This document shows positions 1-8,731 of a DNA stretch of 64,000 bases, piece after piece. The notes beneath the pieces are model-generated. The model did no database searches, was not told the origin of the DNA, and worked only from the letters and a program-made list of their open reading frames with translations. The position numbers were made by a program, and so were the translations under genes. Position 1 is the first letter of the stretch, and each line of letters begins with the position of its first letter. Source of the stretch: an uncultured Clostridia bacterium (GTDB lineage Bacteria > Bacillota > Clostridia > TANB77 > CAG-508); the NCBI GenBank assembly GCA_947632605.1, contig CANRPX010000002.1, forward strand, positions 117,816 through 181,815, written 5' to 3'.

Positions 1-78
1 GATGATGAAGTAAATCCAATTGTTGAAAAAATTATTGAAAGCTTAGAGAAAAATTTAAAAGCAGAATTAAGAAAATAA
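1..78 (+). CDS. 3' end of an unidentified protein
   Basis: The window opens inside an open reading frame in frame 1 that ends at a TAA at 76-78. Only 25 residues are visible, ending in a charged helical tail (KNLKAELRK). That is too little to assign a family. It lies on the same strand as the next gene but is separated from it by a terminator-like hairpin. Confidence 0.6.
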   Translation, partial: DDEVNPIVEKIIESLEKNLKAELRK

Positions 79-86
79 AATTTTTT

Positions 87-133
87 AAAACTTAAATTGC
101 TAGATAGATTATTTAGTAATTTAAGTTTTTTTT
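87..133 (+). terminator. Rho-independent terminator-like hairpin
   Basis: The arms AACTTAAATT and AATTTAAGTT pair over 10 bp around an AT-rich loop and are followed by a run of eight T. It lies just after the stop of the partial upstream gene. Confidence 0.6.
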
Positions 134-179
134 ATAGTTTATAAGAAATATTTGAAATTAAAATGAAATATATATAATA

Positions 180-208
180 TTGACCTCTAGCGAATTTAAC
201 TTTATAAT
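180..208 (+). promoter_or_regulatory. Sigma-A-type promoter of the GH25 lysozyme gene
   Basis: TTGACC (180-185) and TATAAT (203-208) are separated by 17 bp. Transcription from it would start near 215, almost on the ribosome-binding site GAGGTG (215-220), giving an exceptionally short leader. A second possible -10 (TATAAT at 173-178) sits 15 bp after TTGAAA (152-157) and would give a longer leader. Confidence 0.55.
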
Positions 209-226
209 AATATTGAGGTGTAAAAT

Positions 227-1807
227 ATGAAAAAATTAAGTTTACGTGGAAAAATCTTTATAATTGCTACAATCTCAATTATTGTACTTGCTATAATTGG
301 TATAATTGTATTTAAAAAAATTGATGTAACAACAATAGCAACATCAGTAATGGGTGAAAAAGGACAAAATAGATTAGTAGAAGAAGAATTTATTGAAGAA
401 GTTAAAGAAGAAGTTGTTGTTGTTCCACAAGATAATACAGTCGGAAATCTAGAAGACAAAATAATTAAAGTAGCTTCAATAAATGATAAAGAAGATCCAG
501 AAAAAGTAAAGAAAAAAGGTGGAAAAAAATTATCTCAAGATGAAGCAATAGCAATGTTTGAAAACACAGGTGTTAAATCTTATGGAATAGATGTGTCTTC
601 AAACAATGGTAATATAGATTGGGCTGCTGTTAAAGCAAGTGGTGTAGATTTTGCAATAATAAGAGCAGGATATAGAGGATATGTAACAGGTGAAGTAAAA
701 GAAGATCCGCTTTTTAAAACTAATGCTAAAAAAGCATCTGCAAATGGAATAAAAGTTGGAGCATACTTTTATTCAGCAGCAGTTAATGAAAATGAAGCTC
801 AAGAAGAAGCAATAGCAACTGTTAAAATAATAAGCACAAGTAAAATTACATATCCAGTAGCTTATGATAGTGAAGAAATAGCAAGAACAGGTCATAGAAC
901 GGCAGGTGTTAGTGGAGCACAAGCTGCAAATAATGCAAATGTTTTTATAAATCATGTAAGAGCAAATGGCTATGAAGGTATGGTTTATGCTAATATATCA
1001 GATATGGGATTAATGGGAAGAGGAAACTTTAGTTGTAAGTATTGGTTAGCACACTATGTTGGAAGTGGTCAAGAAACAACATATAAAGGAAGCCATCAAA
1101 TGTGGCAATATACAAGTGAAGGTTCAGTTCCAGGAATCAATGGTCGTGTAGATATGGATATAGCATATTTTAGCTATGGAACAGAAGCTGCACCAAAACA
1201 TGAACATAAATATACAACTTTAGTAGGAAAAGAAGTTAAGGCTACCTGTACAACCGAAGGAACAAAAACAATGAGATGTTCTTGTGGTGACACGGAAACA
1301 ATTACAACAAAACCGTTAGGACATAAATGGGAAAAATGGACTGTTGTAGAATCAGAAACTGAAAAAGTTGAAAATAAAGTTAAAAAGACAAGAAAATGTA
1401 GTGTATGTGGAACTGTAGAAACTGAAGAATTTTCTTGTGAACATAATTATAAATTTATACAAAATATAGAAGAGGCAACATGCGAAAATCCAGGAAAAGC
1501 TAAATATGAATGTACATGGTGTGGACATATAGAAGAAAAAGAAATTCCAAAGAAAGAGCATGATTATAAATTACAAACACCTAATAAACTAGACCCAACA
1601 TGTACAGAAAATGGAATAAGAGAATATAAATGTAAAGATTGTGGAGACATAAAAGAAGAAACTATTCCAGCATTAGGACATAAACTAGGAGAGTTAATTC
1701 AAGATGCACAAGAAAAAAAGCAATATAAAGAATGTGAAAGATGTAAAGAGAGGTTTGAAGAAGCTCCTTATGAACCAGACACAACAAATCAATCTAAAGT
1801 GAATTAA
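227..1807 (+). CDS. Membrane-anchored GH25 lysozyme with cysteine-rich zinc-ribbon-like repeats
   Basis: 526 aa. Residues 10-29 form one hydrophobic segment, probably an uncleaved anchor that places the rest outside the cell. A charged linker leads to a GH25 (Chalaropsis-type) muramidase at about 118-320. It has the N-terminal aspartate strand YGIDVSS (D122), the IIRAGY strand, the GAYFY strand and a D-x-E pair in AYDSEE (D214/E216) where the family carries its catalytic acids; WQY lies near the end. From about 325 to 515 there are roughly four diverged repeats of the pattern TCTExGxxxYxCxxCGxxxxxxIPxxGH, each with paired cysteines and a GH. Such repeats are common in clostridial surface proteins, and wall attachment or metal binding is inference. 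The GAGGTG site supports the ATG. It stands alone between two terminators. Confidence 0.88.
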   Translation: MKKLSLRGKIFIIATISIIVLAIIGIIVFKKIDVTTIATSVMGEKGQNRLVEEEFIEEVKEEVVVVPQDNTVGNLEDKIIKVASINDKEDPEKVKKKGGKKLSQDEAIAMFENTGVKSYGIDVSSNNGNIDWAAVKASGVDFAIIRAGYRGYVTGEVKEDPLFKTNAKKASANGIKVGAYFYSAAVNENEAQEEAIATVKIISTSKITYPVAYDSEEIARTGHRTAGVSGAQAANNANVFINHVRANGYEGMVYANISDMGLMGRGNFSCKYWLAHYVGSGQETTYKGSHQMWQYTSEGSVPGINGRVDMDIAYFSYGTEAAPKHEHKYTTLVGKEVKATCTTEGTKTMRCSCGDTETITTKPLGHKWEKWTVVESETEKVENKVKKTRKCSVCGTVETEEFSCEHNYKFIQNIEEATCENPGKAKYECTWCGHIEEKEIPKKEHDYKLQTPNKLDPTCTENGIREYKCKDCGDIKEETIPALGHKLGELIQDAQEKKQYKECERCKERFEEAPYEPDTTNQSKVN

Positions 1808-1831
1808 TAAAATAAACATTAATAAGTAATT

Positions 1832-1866
1832 AAAAAGTAATCTTAAATTTTAAGATTACTTTTTTG
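1832..1866 (+). terminator. Intrinsic terminator after the GH25 gene
   Basis: AAAGTAATCTTA pairs with TAAGATTACTTT over a short AATTT loop and runs into T residues. It ends the lysozyme transcript, and its symmetry could also stop the convergent minus-strand gene. Confidence 0.8.
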
Positions 1867-1918
1867 TTTGAAATAAATATTTTAAGTTAAAATTATAAAA
1901 TATAACATTGAAAGTGAT

Positions 1919-2344
1919 TTATAAAAATTTTTTAAGTCTATTTATATTATTTTCTTGAAGTCTAATAAATCCATTTAAAATGTCTTTAACATTTTGACTT
2001 GCTTCTGGGCTTTGATTTAATAACTTAAAACCTTTAATAACTCCCATATCATAACCTTGAATTAAAAGTTCAGAAAGCTTAGTATTAGAAGTGTCATTCA
2101 TAGTATTCATTTGAATGCCAGTCCAACCCATAATTTTTTGATTAATAGGTGTGTCATCTGGAATTTCTCCAATATTTGAAAATTCTTCATTTACTTTATT
2201 TAAAGTTGTTTGATATGTTTGAAATTGAGTACTTAATTCATCTCTAAAATTTGGATCAGAACTTTTTTTAGAAACTTCTTCTAAAGAAGACATTCCCATT
2301 GTAACTCCTTTATGAATTTCATTTAATATAGTTAAATCGTCCAT
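1919..2344 (-). CDS. Small helical-bundle protein, possibly ferritin-like (DUF2383/PA2169-type)
   Basis: 141 aa from the ATG whose first base is 2344. I preferred this start to the ATG 12 bp upstream because GGAGG (complement of 2350-2354) lies 5 nt before it. The protein is almost wholly helical, with no membrane segment, signal or cysteine. It begins with a helix of the form ILNEIHKGVTMGMSSLEEV followed by RDELSTQFQTYQ, which resembles the four-helix ferritin-like DUF2383 group, but the metal-binding Glu/His set is not evident. It is read away from addA and converges on the GH25 gene. The function is unknown and the family call tentative. Confidence 0.6.
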   Translation of the reverse strand: MDDLTILNEIHKGVTMGMSSLEEVSKKSSDPNFRDELSTQFQTYQTTLNKVNEEFSNIGEIPDDTPINQKIMGWTGIQMNTMNDTSNTKLSELLIQGYDMGVIKGFKLLNQSPEASQNVKDILNGFIRLQENNINRLKKFL

Positions 2345-2421
2345 AAAAACCTCCATAAATATTTTTATTTATTATTTACAATTATTTCTAAAATATACTT
2401 TTTAAAATACAGAAATTGGTA

Positions 2422-2427
2422 TATAAT
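2422..2427 (+). promoter_or_regulatory. Probable -10 element upstream of addA
   Basis: TATAAT lies 62 bp before the addA start in the divergent region. The best -35 at 17 bp spacing is a weak T-rich hexamer (2399-2404). Between it and the gene is a short CTTGC/GCAAG hairpin. Confidence 0.35.
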
Positions 2428-2489
2428 GGCTAAAAGATAAAAAATTATATCTTGCCAAAAGTAAAGCAAGAAAGGAATGTAATAAAAAA

Positions 2490-5400
2490 ATGAATTGGAC
2501 TAAAGAGCAAGAAAATGCAATTTATAAAAAGAATTCTAATATATTGGTTGCTGCAGCTGCTGGTAGTGGAAAAACAGCTGTACTTGTTGAGCGTATAATT
2601 CAAAAAATTTTAAATGATAAGCAAGATATTGATAGATTGTTAGTTGTTACATTTACAAATGCAGCAGCTTCAGAAATGAGAGAAAGAGTATTAGAAGCAA
2701 TTTATAAAAAATTAGATGAAGAACCAGATAATGAAAACTTGCAGAAACAAATAATTTTATTGGGAAAATCTAATATTTGTACAATACATTCTTTTTGTTT
2801 AGATGTTATTAAAAATAATTTCTTTGAAGTAGATTTATCTGCTAATTTTAGAATTGGAAATGAAGAAGAAATAGAACTTTTAAAACAAGAAGTTTTAGAA
2901 GATGTTTTTGAAAAACTTTATGAAGAAGATGATGAAGATTTTGAAAAATTAGTAAATACTTATACAGGATATAGAGGAGATGAGCCTTTAAAAGAAATTA
3001 TTTTAAAAATATATAATTTTATGCAAAGTTCTCCATTTCCAAAAAAATGGTTAATAGAAAAAGTAAAAATGTTTGAAAAATCAGAAGACACAAAAGATTT
3101 TTCTGAAAGTTTATGGGGTAAAATTTTACTTAAAAATTTAGATGAAGAAATAATAGATGGAATAAATAATTTAAAAATAATAAGAAATAAACTAGAAAAT
3201 TATCAAGAACTTGAAAAATATAAATTAACAATAGAAGATGATATAAATACTTTAAAATTTCTTTATGAAACTACAAAAAAATCTTGGAATGATGCATATA
3301 ATTTTTCAAAAAATATGAAATTCAAGTCTTGGCCTATTGATAAAAAGATAGATTTAGAAATAAAAGATGAAGTAAAATCATCTAGAGACTCTGTAAAAAA
3401 TAAATTAATGAAATTTATAAAAGAAATTCTTGTATATGATTCAGAAAGTGCATATTCAGATATATATGAAATGCATGAAGTTTTAGAAATCTTGAAAAAT
3501 GTAATTTTAAAATTTGATGAAAGCTTTAATCAGAAAAAACGTGAAAAAAATATGATAGATTTCAATGATATTGAACACTATGCACTTAAAATATTAGTAA
3601 AAGAAAATGGAGAAGAATACGAACCAACAGAAGTTGCAAAAAAATATCAAGAAAAATTTGAAGAAATTGCAATAGATGAATATCAAGATAGCAATGAAGT
3701 TCAAGAACTTATATTAAAATCAGTCTCTCGTGGAAATAATTTGTTTATGGTAGGAGATGTAAAACAAAGTATTTATAAATTCCGTGGTGGTTGTCCAAAA
3801 TTATTTTTAGAAAAATATGATTCTTATAGTTTAGATGGAAATGATAAAGGTTTAAAAATACAACTTTTCAAAAATTTTAGAAGTAAAGATAATATTTTAC
3901 AAATTACTAATAATATTTTTGAAAGTATAATGAGCAAAACTTTAGGAGATATAGATTATAATGAAGCAGAATATTTAAATTTAGGTGCTGAGTTTGAAGA
4001 AATAGAAAATGGAGTGGGAATATCAGAACTAGATATTATAGATTTAAAAGAAGATGATAAAGAAAATGATTTAGATGAAGAATCAGAAGAAGTAGATGAA
4101 GAATTTAAACAAATCCAAAAAGAAGAAATAGAAGCTAAATTTGTAGCTAAAAAAATAGAAGAAATAATAGATAATAAATTACAAGTAAAAGACAAAAAGT
4201 TAGGTTATAGAGATGTAGCATATAGAGATATAGTAATTTTACTTCGTTCTACTTCAAATATATCTCAAATATATGAAAAAGAATTAATGAAAAGAAATAT
4301 ACCAATATTTTCTGATACATCAAATGAATATTTAGATACAATTGAAATACAAACAATAATAAGTTTGTTAAAAGTATTAGATAATCCAATTGATGATATT
4401 TCACTAGTTTCAGTTTTACGTTCAGAAATAGGAACTTTTACAGATAATGAAATTGTAGAAATAAGATTATGCAATAAAAATTCTTCTTTTTATGAAAGTT
4501 TAAAACTTGCTAAGGAAAAATTGGAAGGAAATCTAAAAAATAAAATTAATGAATTTTTAGATAAATTAGATAATTGGAGAAAAGAAAGTGATTATTTAAG
4601 TTTAGCAGAATTAATTTGGAAAATTTATATAGATACTGGTTTTTATAATTATGTGGGACTTATGCCAAATGGAATTTTAAGACAAGCAAACTTAAAAATG
4701 CTTTTTGAAAGAGCTAAAGAATATGAAAAAACTAGTTTTAAAGGATTATTCAATTTTATAAGATTTATAGAAAAATTAAAAACTGGTAATGGAGATATGT
4801 CTTCTGCAAAAATCATTGGAGAAAACGAAAATGTTGTTAGAATTATGAGTATTCATAAAAGTAAAGGATTAGAATTTCCAATTGTATTTTTATGCAATAC
4901 TTCTAAAAAAATGAATATGCAGGATTTAAATTCAAATCTTCTTTTACATAATGAATTAGGAATTGGTCCTCAATATATAAATTATGAAAAAATGATTGAA
5001 TACTCTACATCAGCAAAAGATGCAATAAAAATTGTATCAAAAGAAGAAAGCATTTCAGAAGAAATGAGAGTTTTGTATGTAGCACTTACTAGAGCAAAAG
5101 AAAAACTAATAATTACTGGTACTGTAAAGAACTATGAAAAAGAATTAGAAACTAAAAAAGAAGTTTTGAAAATTTATAATAACAAAGAAAAAATAAACCC
5201 AATAATCTTGAAAAAATATATTTCTTATTTAGACTGGATTGAACTTATTTTATTAAGTAAAAAGTTAGAAAATTTGATTACTTTAAATATATATACAAAA
5301 AAGGACTTAAATTTAAAAGAAGAAGAAAAAACAAATGATATAAGACCTTTTGATTTTGAAGAAAAAATAGATTTTGAAAAATATGATAAAGAATTTGATT

Positions 5401-6065
5401 GGAATTATCCAAAACAAATTGCAACAACTTTACCAATAAAAAGTACTGTTAGTAAAATAAAAGAGATGCAAAATGAAGCAATTGACTTAGATAAACTATA
5501 TGAAAATAAAATTGGAATTGCAAATATTACTCCAGAATTTATGGTTAAAGAAGAAAAAATTACTTCAGCAAGAAAAGGTACATTAATGCATTTATTCTTG
5601 CAAAATATAGATTTTAAACAAAAATATGATTTAACAAAATTAGAAGATTTAAGAAATAGTCTAGTATATAAAAATATTATAAGTATTGAAGAATCAAAAA
5701 CTATTAATCTAGAAAAAGTAAATTTATTTTTAGAATCTAATTTAGCTAATAAAATTAGAAATTGCAAGAAAATAGAAAAAGAAAAAGCATTTTGTAAAAA
5801 AATGTTAGCTAAAGAAGTTTTTGAAAATGCAACTGATGAAGTAATTTTAGTTCAAGGTATAATTGATTTATATGGAATAACAGAAACAGATGAAATAATT
5901 TTAGTAGATTATAAAACTGATTTTGTAGAAAATGAAGAAGAGCTAATTAAAAAATATAAAAAACAACTTTCAATTTATAAACAAGCTTTAGAAGAAGCGT
6001 TAGAAAAACCAGTTTTAGAAGTTTATATTTATTCAATATTCTTAAATAAAGAAATAAAAGTATAA
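2490..6065 (+). CDS. addA: ATP-dependent helicase/nuclease subunit AddA
   Basis: 1191 aa, the usual AddA size. It is a UvrD-superfamily helicase fused to a RecB-type nuclease that processes double-strand breaks for recombination. The N-terminus starts with the Q-motif-like WTKEQ and Walker A AAAGSGKTAVLVERI (about 21-35), then VTFTNAAASEMRERV and TIHSFC. Walker B is IDEYQDSN near residue 396, followed by GDVKQSIYKFRGG. SIHKSKGLEFPIVF and VALTRAKEKL are the late helicase motifs. The C-terminal nuclease shows GIIDLYG, VDYKTDF and QLSIYKQAL. AddA normally works with AddB, whose gene usually lies just upstream; here the upstream neighbour is an unrelated minus-strand gene. Confidence 0.93.
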   Translation: MNWTKEQENAIYKKNSNILVAAAAGSGKTAVLVERIIQKILNDKQDIDRLLVVTFTNAAASEMRERVLEAIYKKLDEEPDNENLQKQIILLGKSNICTIHSFCLDVIKNNFFEVDLSANFRIGNEEEIELLKQEVLEDVFEKLYEEDDEDFEKLVNTYTGYRGDEPLKEIILKIYNFMQSSPFPKKWLIEKVKMFEKSEDTKDFSESLWGKILLKNLDEEIIDGINNLKIIRNKLENYQELEKYKLTIEDDINTLKFLYETTKKSWNDAYNFSKNMKFKSWPIDKKIDLEIKDEVKSSRDSVKNKLMKFIKEILVYDSESAYSDIYEMHEVLEILKNVILKFDESFNQKKREKNMIDFNDIEHYALKILVKENGEEYEPTEVAKKYQEKFEEIAIDEYQDSNEVQELILKSVSRGNNLFMVGDVKQSIYKFRGGCPKLFLEKYDSYSLDGNDKGLKIQLFKNFRSKDNILQITNNIFESIMSKTLGDIDYNEAEYLNLGAEFEEIENGVGISELDIIDLKEDDKENDLDEESEEVDEEFKQIQKEEIEAKFVAKKIEEIIDNKLQVKDKKLGYRDVAYRDIVILLRSTSNISQIYEKELMKRNIPIFSDTSNEYLDTIEIQTIISLLKVLDNPIDDISLVSVLRSEIGTFTDNEIVEIRLCNKNSSFYESLKLAKEKLEGNLKNKINEFLDKLDNWRKESDYLSLAELIWKIYIDTGFYNYVGLMPNGILRQANLKMLFERAKEYEKTSFKGLFNFIRFIEKLKTGNGDMSSAKIIGENENVVRIMSIHKSKGLEFPIVFLCNTSKKMNMQDLNSNLLLHNELGIGPQYINYEKMIEYSTSAKDAIKIVSKEESISEEMRVLYVALTRAKEKLIITGTVKNYEKELETKKEVLKIYNNKEKINPIILKKYISYLDWIELILLSKKLENLITLNIYTKKDLNLKEEEKTNDIRPFDFEEKIDFEKYDKEFDWNYPKQIATTLPIKSTVSKIKEMQNEAIDLDKLYENKIGIANITPEFMVKEEKITSARKGTLMHLFLQNIDFKQKYDLTKLEDLRNSLVYKNIISIEESKTINLEKVNLFLESNLANKIRNCKKIEKEKAFCKKMLAKEVFENATDEVILVQGIIDLYGITETDEIILVDYKTDFVENEEELIKKYKKQLSIYKQALEEALEKPVLEVYIYSIFLNKEIKV

Positions 6066-6085
6066 AAATTTGATATTACATAATA

Positions 6086-6114
6086 TTTACAAATTTAGTA
6101 CATTAAGGTATAAT
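6086..6114 (+). promoter_or_regulatory. Sigma-A-type promoter of the 6167-6820 gene
   Basis: TTTACA (6086-6091) and TATAAT (6109-6114) have 17 bp spacing and lie directly after addA, so the next gene is probably transcribed independently. Confidence 0.6.
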
Positions 6115-6166
6115 AATACTATATTAAAAAATGTAAAATAATATCTAATATAGAGAGGTAATAAAT

Positions 6167-6820
6167 ATGGCTAGAATGAAAACATTTCTATTATATGCCT
6201 TGGGAATTATAGGATTCATTTTTCTATCTAACGTATTAGAAGATGGCTTAATAGATGCAATGTACGTTAGAATGACTGGTTCTATAGATACATCTGGATA
6301 TGGAATTTCAATTGATGAAGTTTCAGCAAGAGCTACTAATATGAATGGTAATATGAAAATAAGAATAACCAATAACTCAGAAACATATAATAAACTTTAT
6401 TTAAAAATAGATTTATATAGCAAAAGAGGTTTGTTAGCTACTACTAAATATGTTGAAATAAATGATTTGAAAGTAGGAGACAGTAAAGAATATCAAATTA
6501 AATTAAAAGGTAGTGAACTTAGAAAATATAATGTATCAATTATTCATGAAAATCTTGTACCTGATAGAAGCAATATAATAAGTATTTTTGGTTGGGAAAT
6601 TGATTTAACCAATGTATTTGGTATGGACTTATCTAATGCAACTTTATTTGGTGTAAAACTAACAGACTTATTTAGTGTAGATAGTGTAAAAACAGCTGGT
6701 GGTAATGCTTGGAACTGGACACTTCGTATCTTACGTTCTATACCTTGGTGGGGATATGCTATTGCTACTGGAATTGTTATTTGGAATTTACCTGCTGGAT
6801 ATTTATTTGGAATTTTGTAA
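6167..6820 (+). CDS. Hypothetical membrane protein with two terminal membrane segments
   Basis: 217 aa. A hydrophobic helix at about 5-24 and a second near the C-terminus (about 192-215, WWGYAIATGIVIW) flank a soluble beta-rich middle part. Motifs such as ITNNSETYNKLYLKIDLYSK followed by VGDSKEYQIKLKG suggest an immunoglobulin-like or FxLYD-type fold. I do not recognise a specific family. AGAGGT (6153-6158) precedes the ATG. It has its own promoter and terminator, so it is a single-gene unit. Confidence 0.75.
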   Translation: MARMKTFLLYALGIIGFIFLSNVLEDGLIDAMYVRMTGSIDTSGYGISIDEVSARATNMNGNMKIRITNNSETYNKLYLKIDLYSKRGLLATTKYVEINDLKVGDSKEYQIKLKGSELRKYNVSIIHENLVPDRSNIISIFGWEIDLTNVFGMDLSNATLFGVKLTDLFSVDSVKTAGGNAWNWTLRILRSIPWWGYAIATGIVIWNLPAGYLFGIL

Positions 6821-6830
6821 AAATAAAGAA

Positions 6831-6860
6831 AAAACGTTACATGATTGTAACGTTTTTTTT
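6831..6860 (+). terminator. Intrinsic terminator
   Basis: AAAACGTTAC and GTAACGTTTT pair around ATGATT, followed by a T run. It separates the membrane-protein gene from the transketolase unit. Confidence 0.85.
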
Positions 6861-6861
6861 A

Positions 6862-6890
6862 TTGTTTAAAAATAGCAATTAGTATATAAT
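6862..6890 (+). promoter_or_regulatory. Promoter of the transketolase operon
   Basis: TTGTTT (6862-6867) and TATAAT (6885-6890) are 17 bp apart, directly after the terminator and 36 bp before the transketolase start. Confidence 0.6.
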
Positions 6891-6925
6891 AAATTGGAAT
6901 AAAATATATAATAAGGAGTTTTTAT

Positions 6926-7747
6926 ATGTTAGATTCTTTAGAGTTAAAAAATTTACAAGAAAAGGCTAAGAGTATTAGAAGAAATATTGTGGAAATGGTT
7001 TATTCTGCAGTTTCTGGACATCCAGGAGGATCACTATCTATTGCTGATGTTTTAACAGTTTTATATTTTCATGAAATGAATATTAATGTAAACAATCCAA
7101 AAGATGAAAATAGGGATAGATTAGTATTATCAAAAGGTCATTGTTCACCAGCACTATACTCAGTTTTAGCAGAAAAAGGATTTTTTCCAAAAGAGGATTT
7201 AAATACATTTAGAAAAATAAATAGTTATCTTCAAGGTCATCCAGATATGAAGAAAATTCCTGGTGTTGATATGACTTCAGGATCTTTAGGACAGGGATTA
7301 TCTGTTGCAAATGGTATGGCAATAGCAGGAAAATTAGATAATAAAGATTATAGAGTTTATTGCATAATGGGTGATGGAGAAATAGAAGAAGGGCAGATTT
7401 GGGAAGCAGCAATGACTTCTAGCAAATATAAATTAGATAATCTTTGTGCTATTGTAGATAATAATAATCTTCAAATAGATGGAAAAATAGAAGATGTTAT
7501 GAGTCCATATCCAATAAATAAGAAATTTGAAAGTTTTGGATTTAATGTTATAGAAATTGATGGACATAATTTTGAAGAAATAATAAATGCTTTTGAAAAA
7601 TCTAAAAATGTTAAAGAAAAACCAACAGTTATAATAGCAAAAACTACAAAAGGAAAAGGTGTATCATATATGGAAAATCAAGCAGGATGGCATGGTAAAG
7701 CACCTAATGAAGAAGAATATAAATTAGCTTTAGAAGAATTAAAATAA
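6926..7747 (+). CDS. Transketolase, N-terminal subunit
   Basis: 273 aa. This is the thiamine-diphosphate-binding half of a split transketolase, which transfers two-carbon ketol units between sugar phosphates in the non-oxidative pentose phosphate pathway. It has SGHPGGSLS near residue 30, SKGHCSPALY, SGSLGQGLSVANG and the ThDP/Mg motif starting GDGEIEEGQ and ending in VDNNN. The protein stops where the pyrimidine-binding half would begin; that half is the next gene. The split form is usual in Clostridia and archaea and is not a frameshift, because each half has its own ribosome-binding site and start. AAGGAG precedes the ATG. Confidence 0.93.
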   Translation: MLDSLELKNLQEKAKSIRRNIVEMVYSAVSGHPGGSLSIADVLTVLYFHEMNINVNNPKDENRDRLVLSKGHCSPALYSVLAEKGFFPKEDLNTFRKINSYLQGHPDMKKIPGVDMTSGSLGQGLSVANGMAIAGKLDNKDYRVYCIMGDGEIEEGQIWEAAMTSSKYKLDNLCAIVDNNNLQIDGKIEDVMSPYPINKKFESFGFNVIEIDGHNFEEIINAFEKSKNVKEKPTVIIAKTTKGKGVSYMENQAGWHGKAPNEEEYKLALEELK

Positions 7748-7783
7748 AATTATAATTTAAATTTTAAAATTAGGAGAAAATAT

Positions 7784-8722
7784 ATGAATTTTGAAAATAA
7801 AAAAGCTACTAGACAAAGCTATGGAGAAGCTTTAGTAGAACTTGGAAAAGAAAATAAAAATGTTGTAGTTTTAGATGCTGATTTGGCAGGAGCAACAAAA
7901 ACAAATATGTTTTTAAAAGAATTTCCAGATAGATTTTTTGATATAGGAATAGCAGAACAAGATATGATAGCTACTGCTGCTGGACTTTCTACTTGTGGAA
8001 AAATTCCTTTTGCTAGTACATTTGCTGTTTTTGCAACTGGAAGAGTTTATGATCAAATTAGAAATAGTATATGTTATCCAAATTTAAATGTAAAAATTTG
8101 TGCAACACATTGTGGAATAAGTGTTGGAGAAGATGGTGCTACACATCAAATGCTTGAAGATATTAATTTGATGAGAGGACTTCCAAATATGACTGTTATT
8201 TCACCAGCAGATGATACAGAAGCAAAATGGGCAGTAAGAAAAGCATCAGAAATTAATGGCCCAGTTTATATTAGATTTGGAAGAGCTTCTACTCCAATAA
8301 TTTATGATGAAAATACAAAATTTGAATTAGGAAAAGGTATTCAATTTGGAGAAGGAACTGTTGCAACAATTTTTGCAACAGGAATAATGGTAGCAGAAGC
8401 TTTAAAAGCAAAGGAAGAATTAGAAAAAGAAAATATTAATATAAGAGTTGTTGATATTCATACAATAAAACCAATAGATAAAGAACTAATTATAAAATGT
8501 GCTAAAGAAACAGATAAGTTAATTTCTATTGAAGAGCATAGCATAATTGGTGGTTTAGGAACTGCAATTTCAGAAGTTTTAACAGATAATTATCCTAAAA
8601 AATTAATTCGTTTAGGAATGAAAGATTGTTTTGGAAAATCTGGAAGTGCAAGTGAACTATTAAAATATTTTGAACTTACAAGTAATAAAATTATTGATGT
8701 AGTAAAAGAAGAACTAAATTAG
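7784..8722 (+). CDS. Transketolase, C-terminal subunit
   Basis: 312 aa. It carries the pyrimidine-binding and C-terminal domains of transketolase. Visible motifs are LDADLAGATKT, the pyrimidine-domain glutamate context FDIGIAEQDM, STFAVFATGR, THCGISVGEDGATHQ, and a C-terminal swivel domain starting ATIFATGIMVAEAL. It lies 36 bp after the N-terminal subunit and should assemble with it into the active enzyme. The small membrane protein S1 follows after only 9 bp, so the hydrolase array begins on the transketolase transcript. Confidence 0.93.
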   Translation: MNFENKKATRQSYGEALVELGKENKNVVVLDADLAGATKTNMFLKEFPDRFFDIGIAEQDMIATAAGLSTCGKIPFASTFAVFATGRVYDQIRNSICYPNLNVKICATHCGISVGEDGATHQMLEDINLMRGLPNMTVISPADDTEAKWAVRKASEINGPVYIRFGRASTPIIYDENTKFELGKGIQFGEGTVATIFATGIMVAEALKAKEELEKENINIRVVDIHTIKPIDKELIIKCAKETDKLISIEEHSIIGGLGTAISEVLTDNYPKKLIRLGMKDCFGKSGSASELLKYFELTSNKIIDVVKEELN

Positions 8723-8731
8723 GAGTATATT

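Noticed and set aside
6926..8722. Frameshifted transketolase
   Set aside because: The two frames are separated by 36 bp, each with its own ribosome-binding site and a complete domain set. Two-subunit transketolase is normal in Clostridia.
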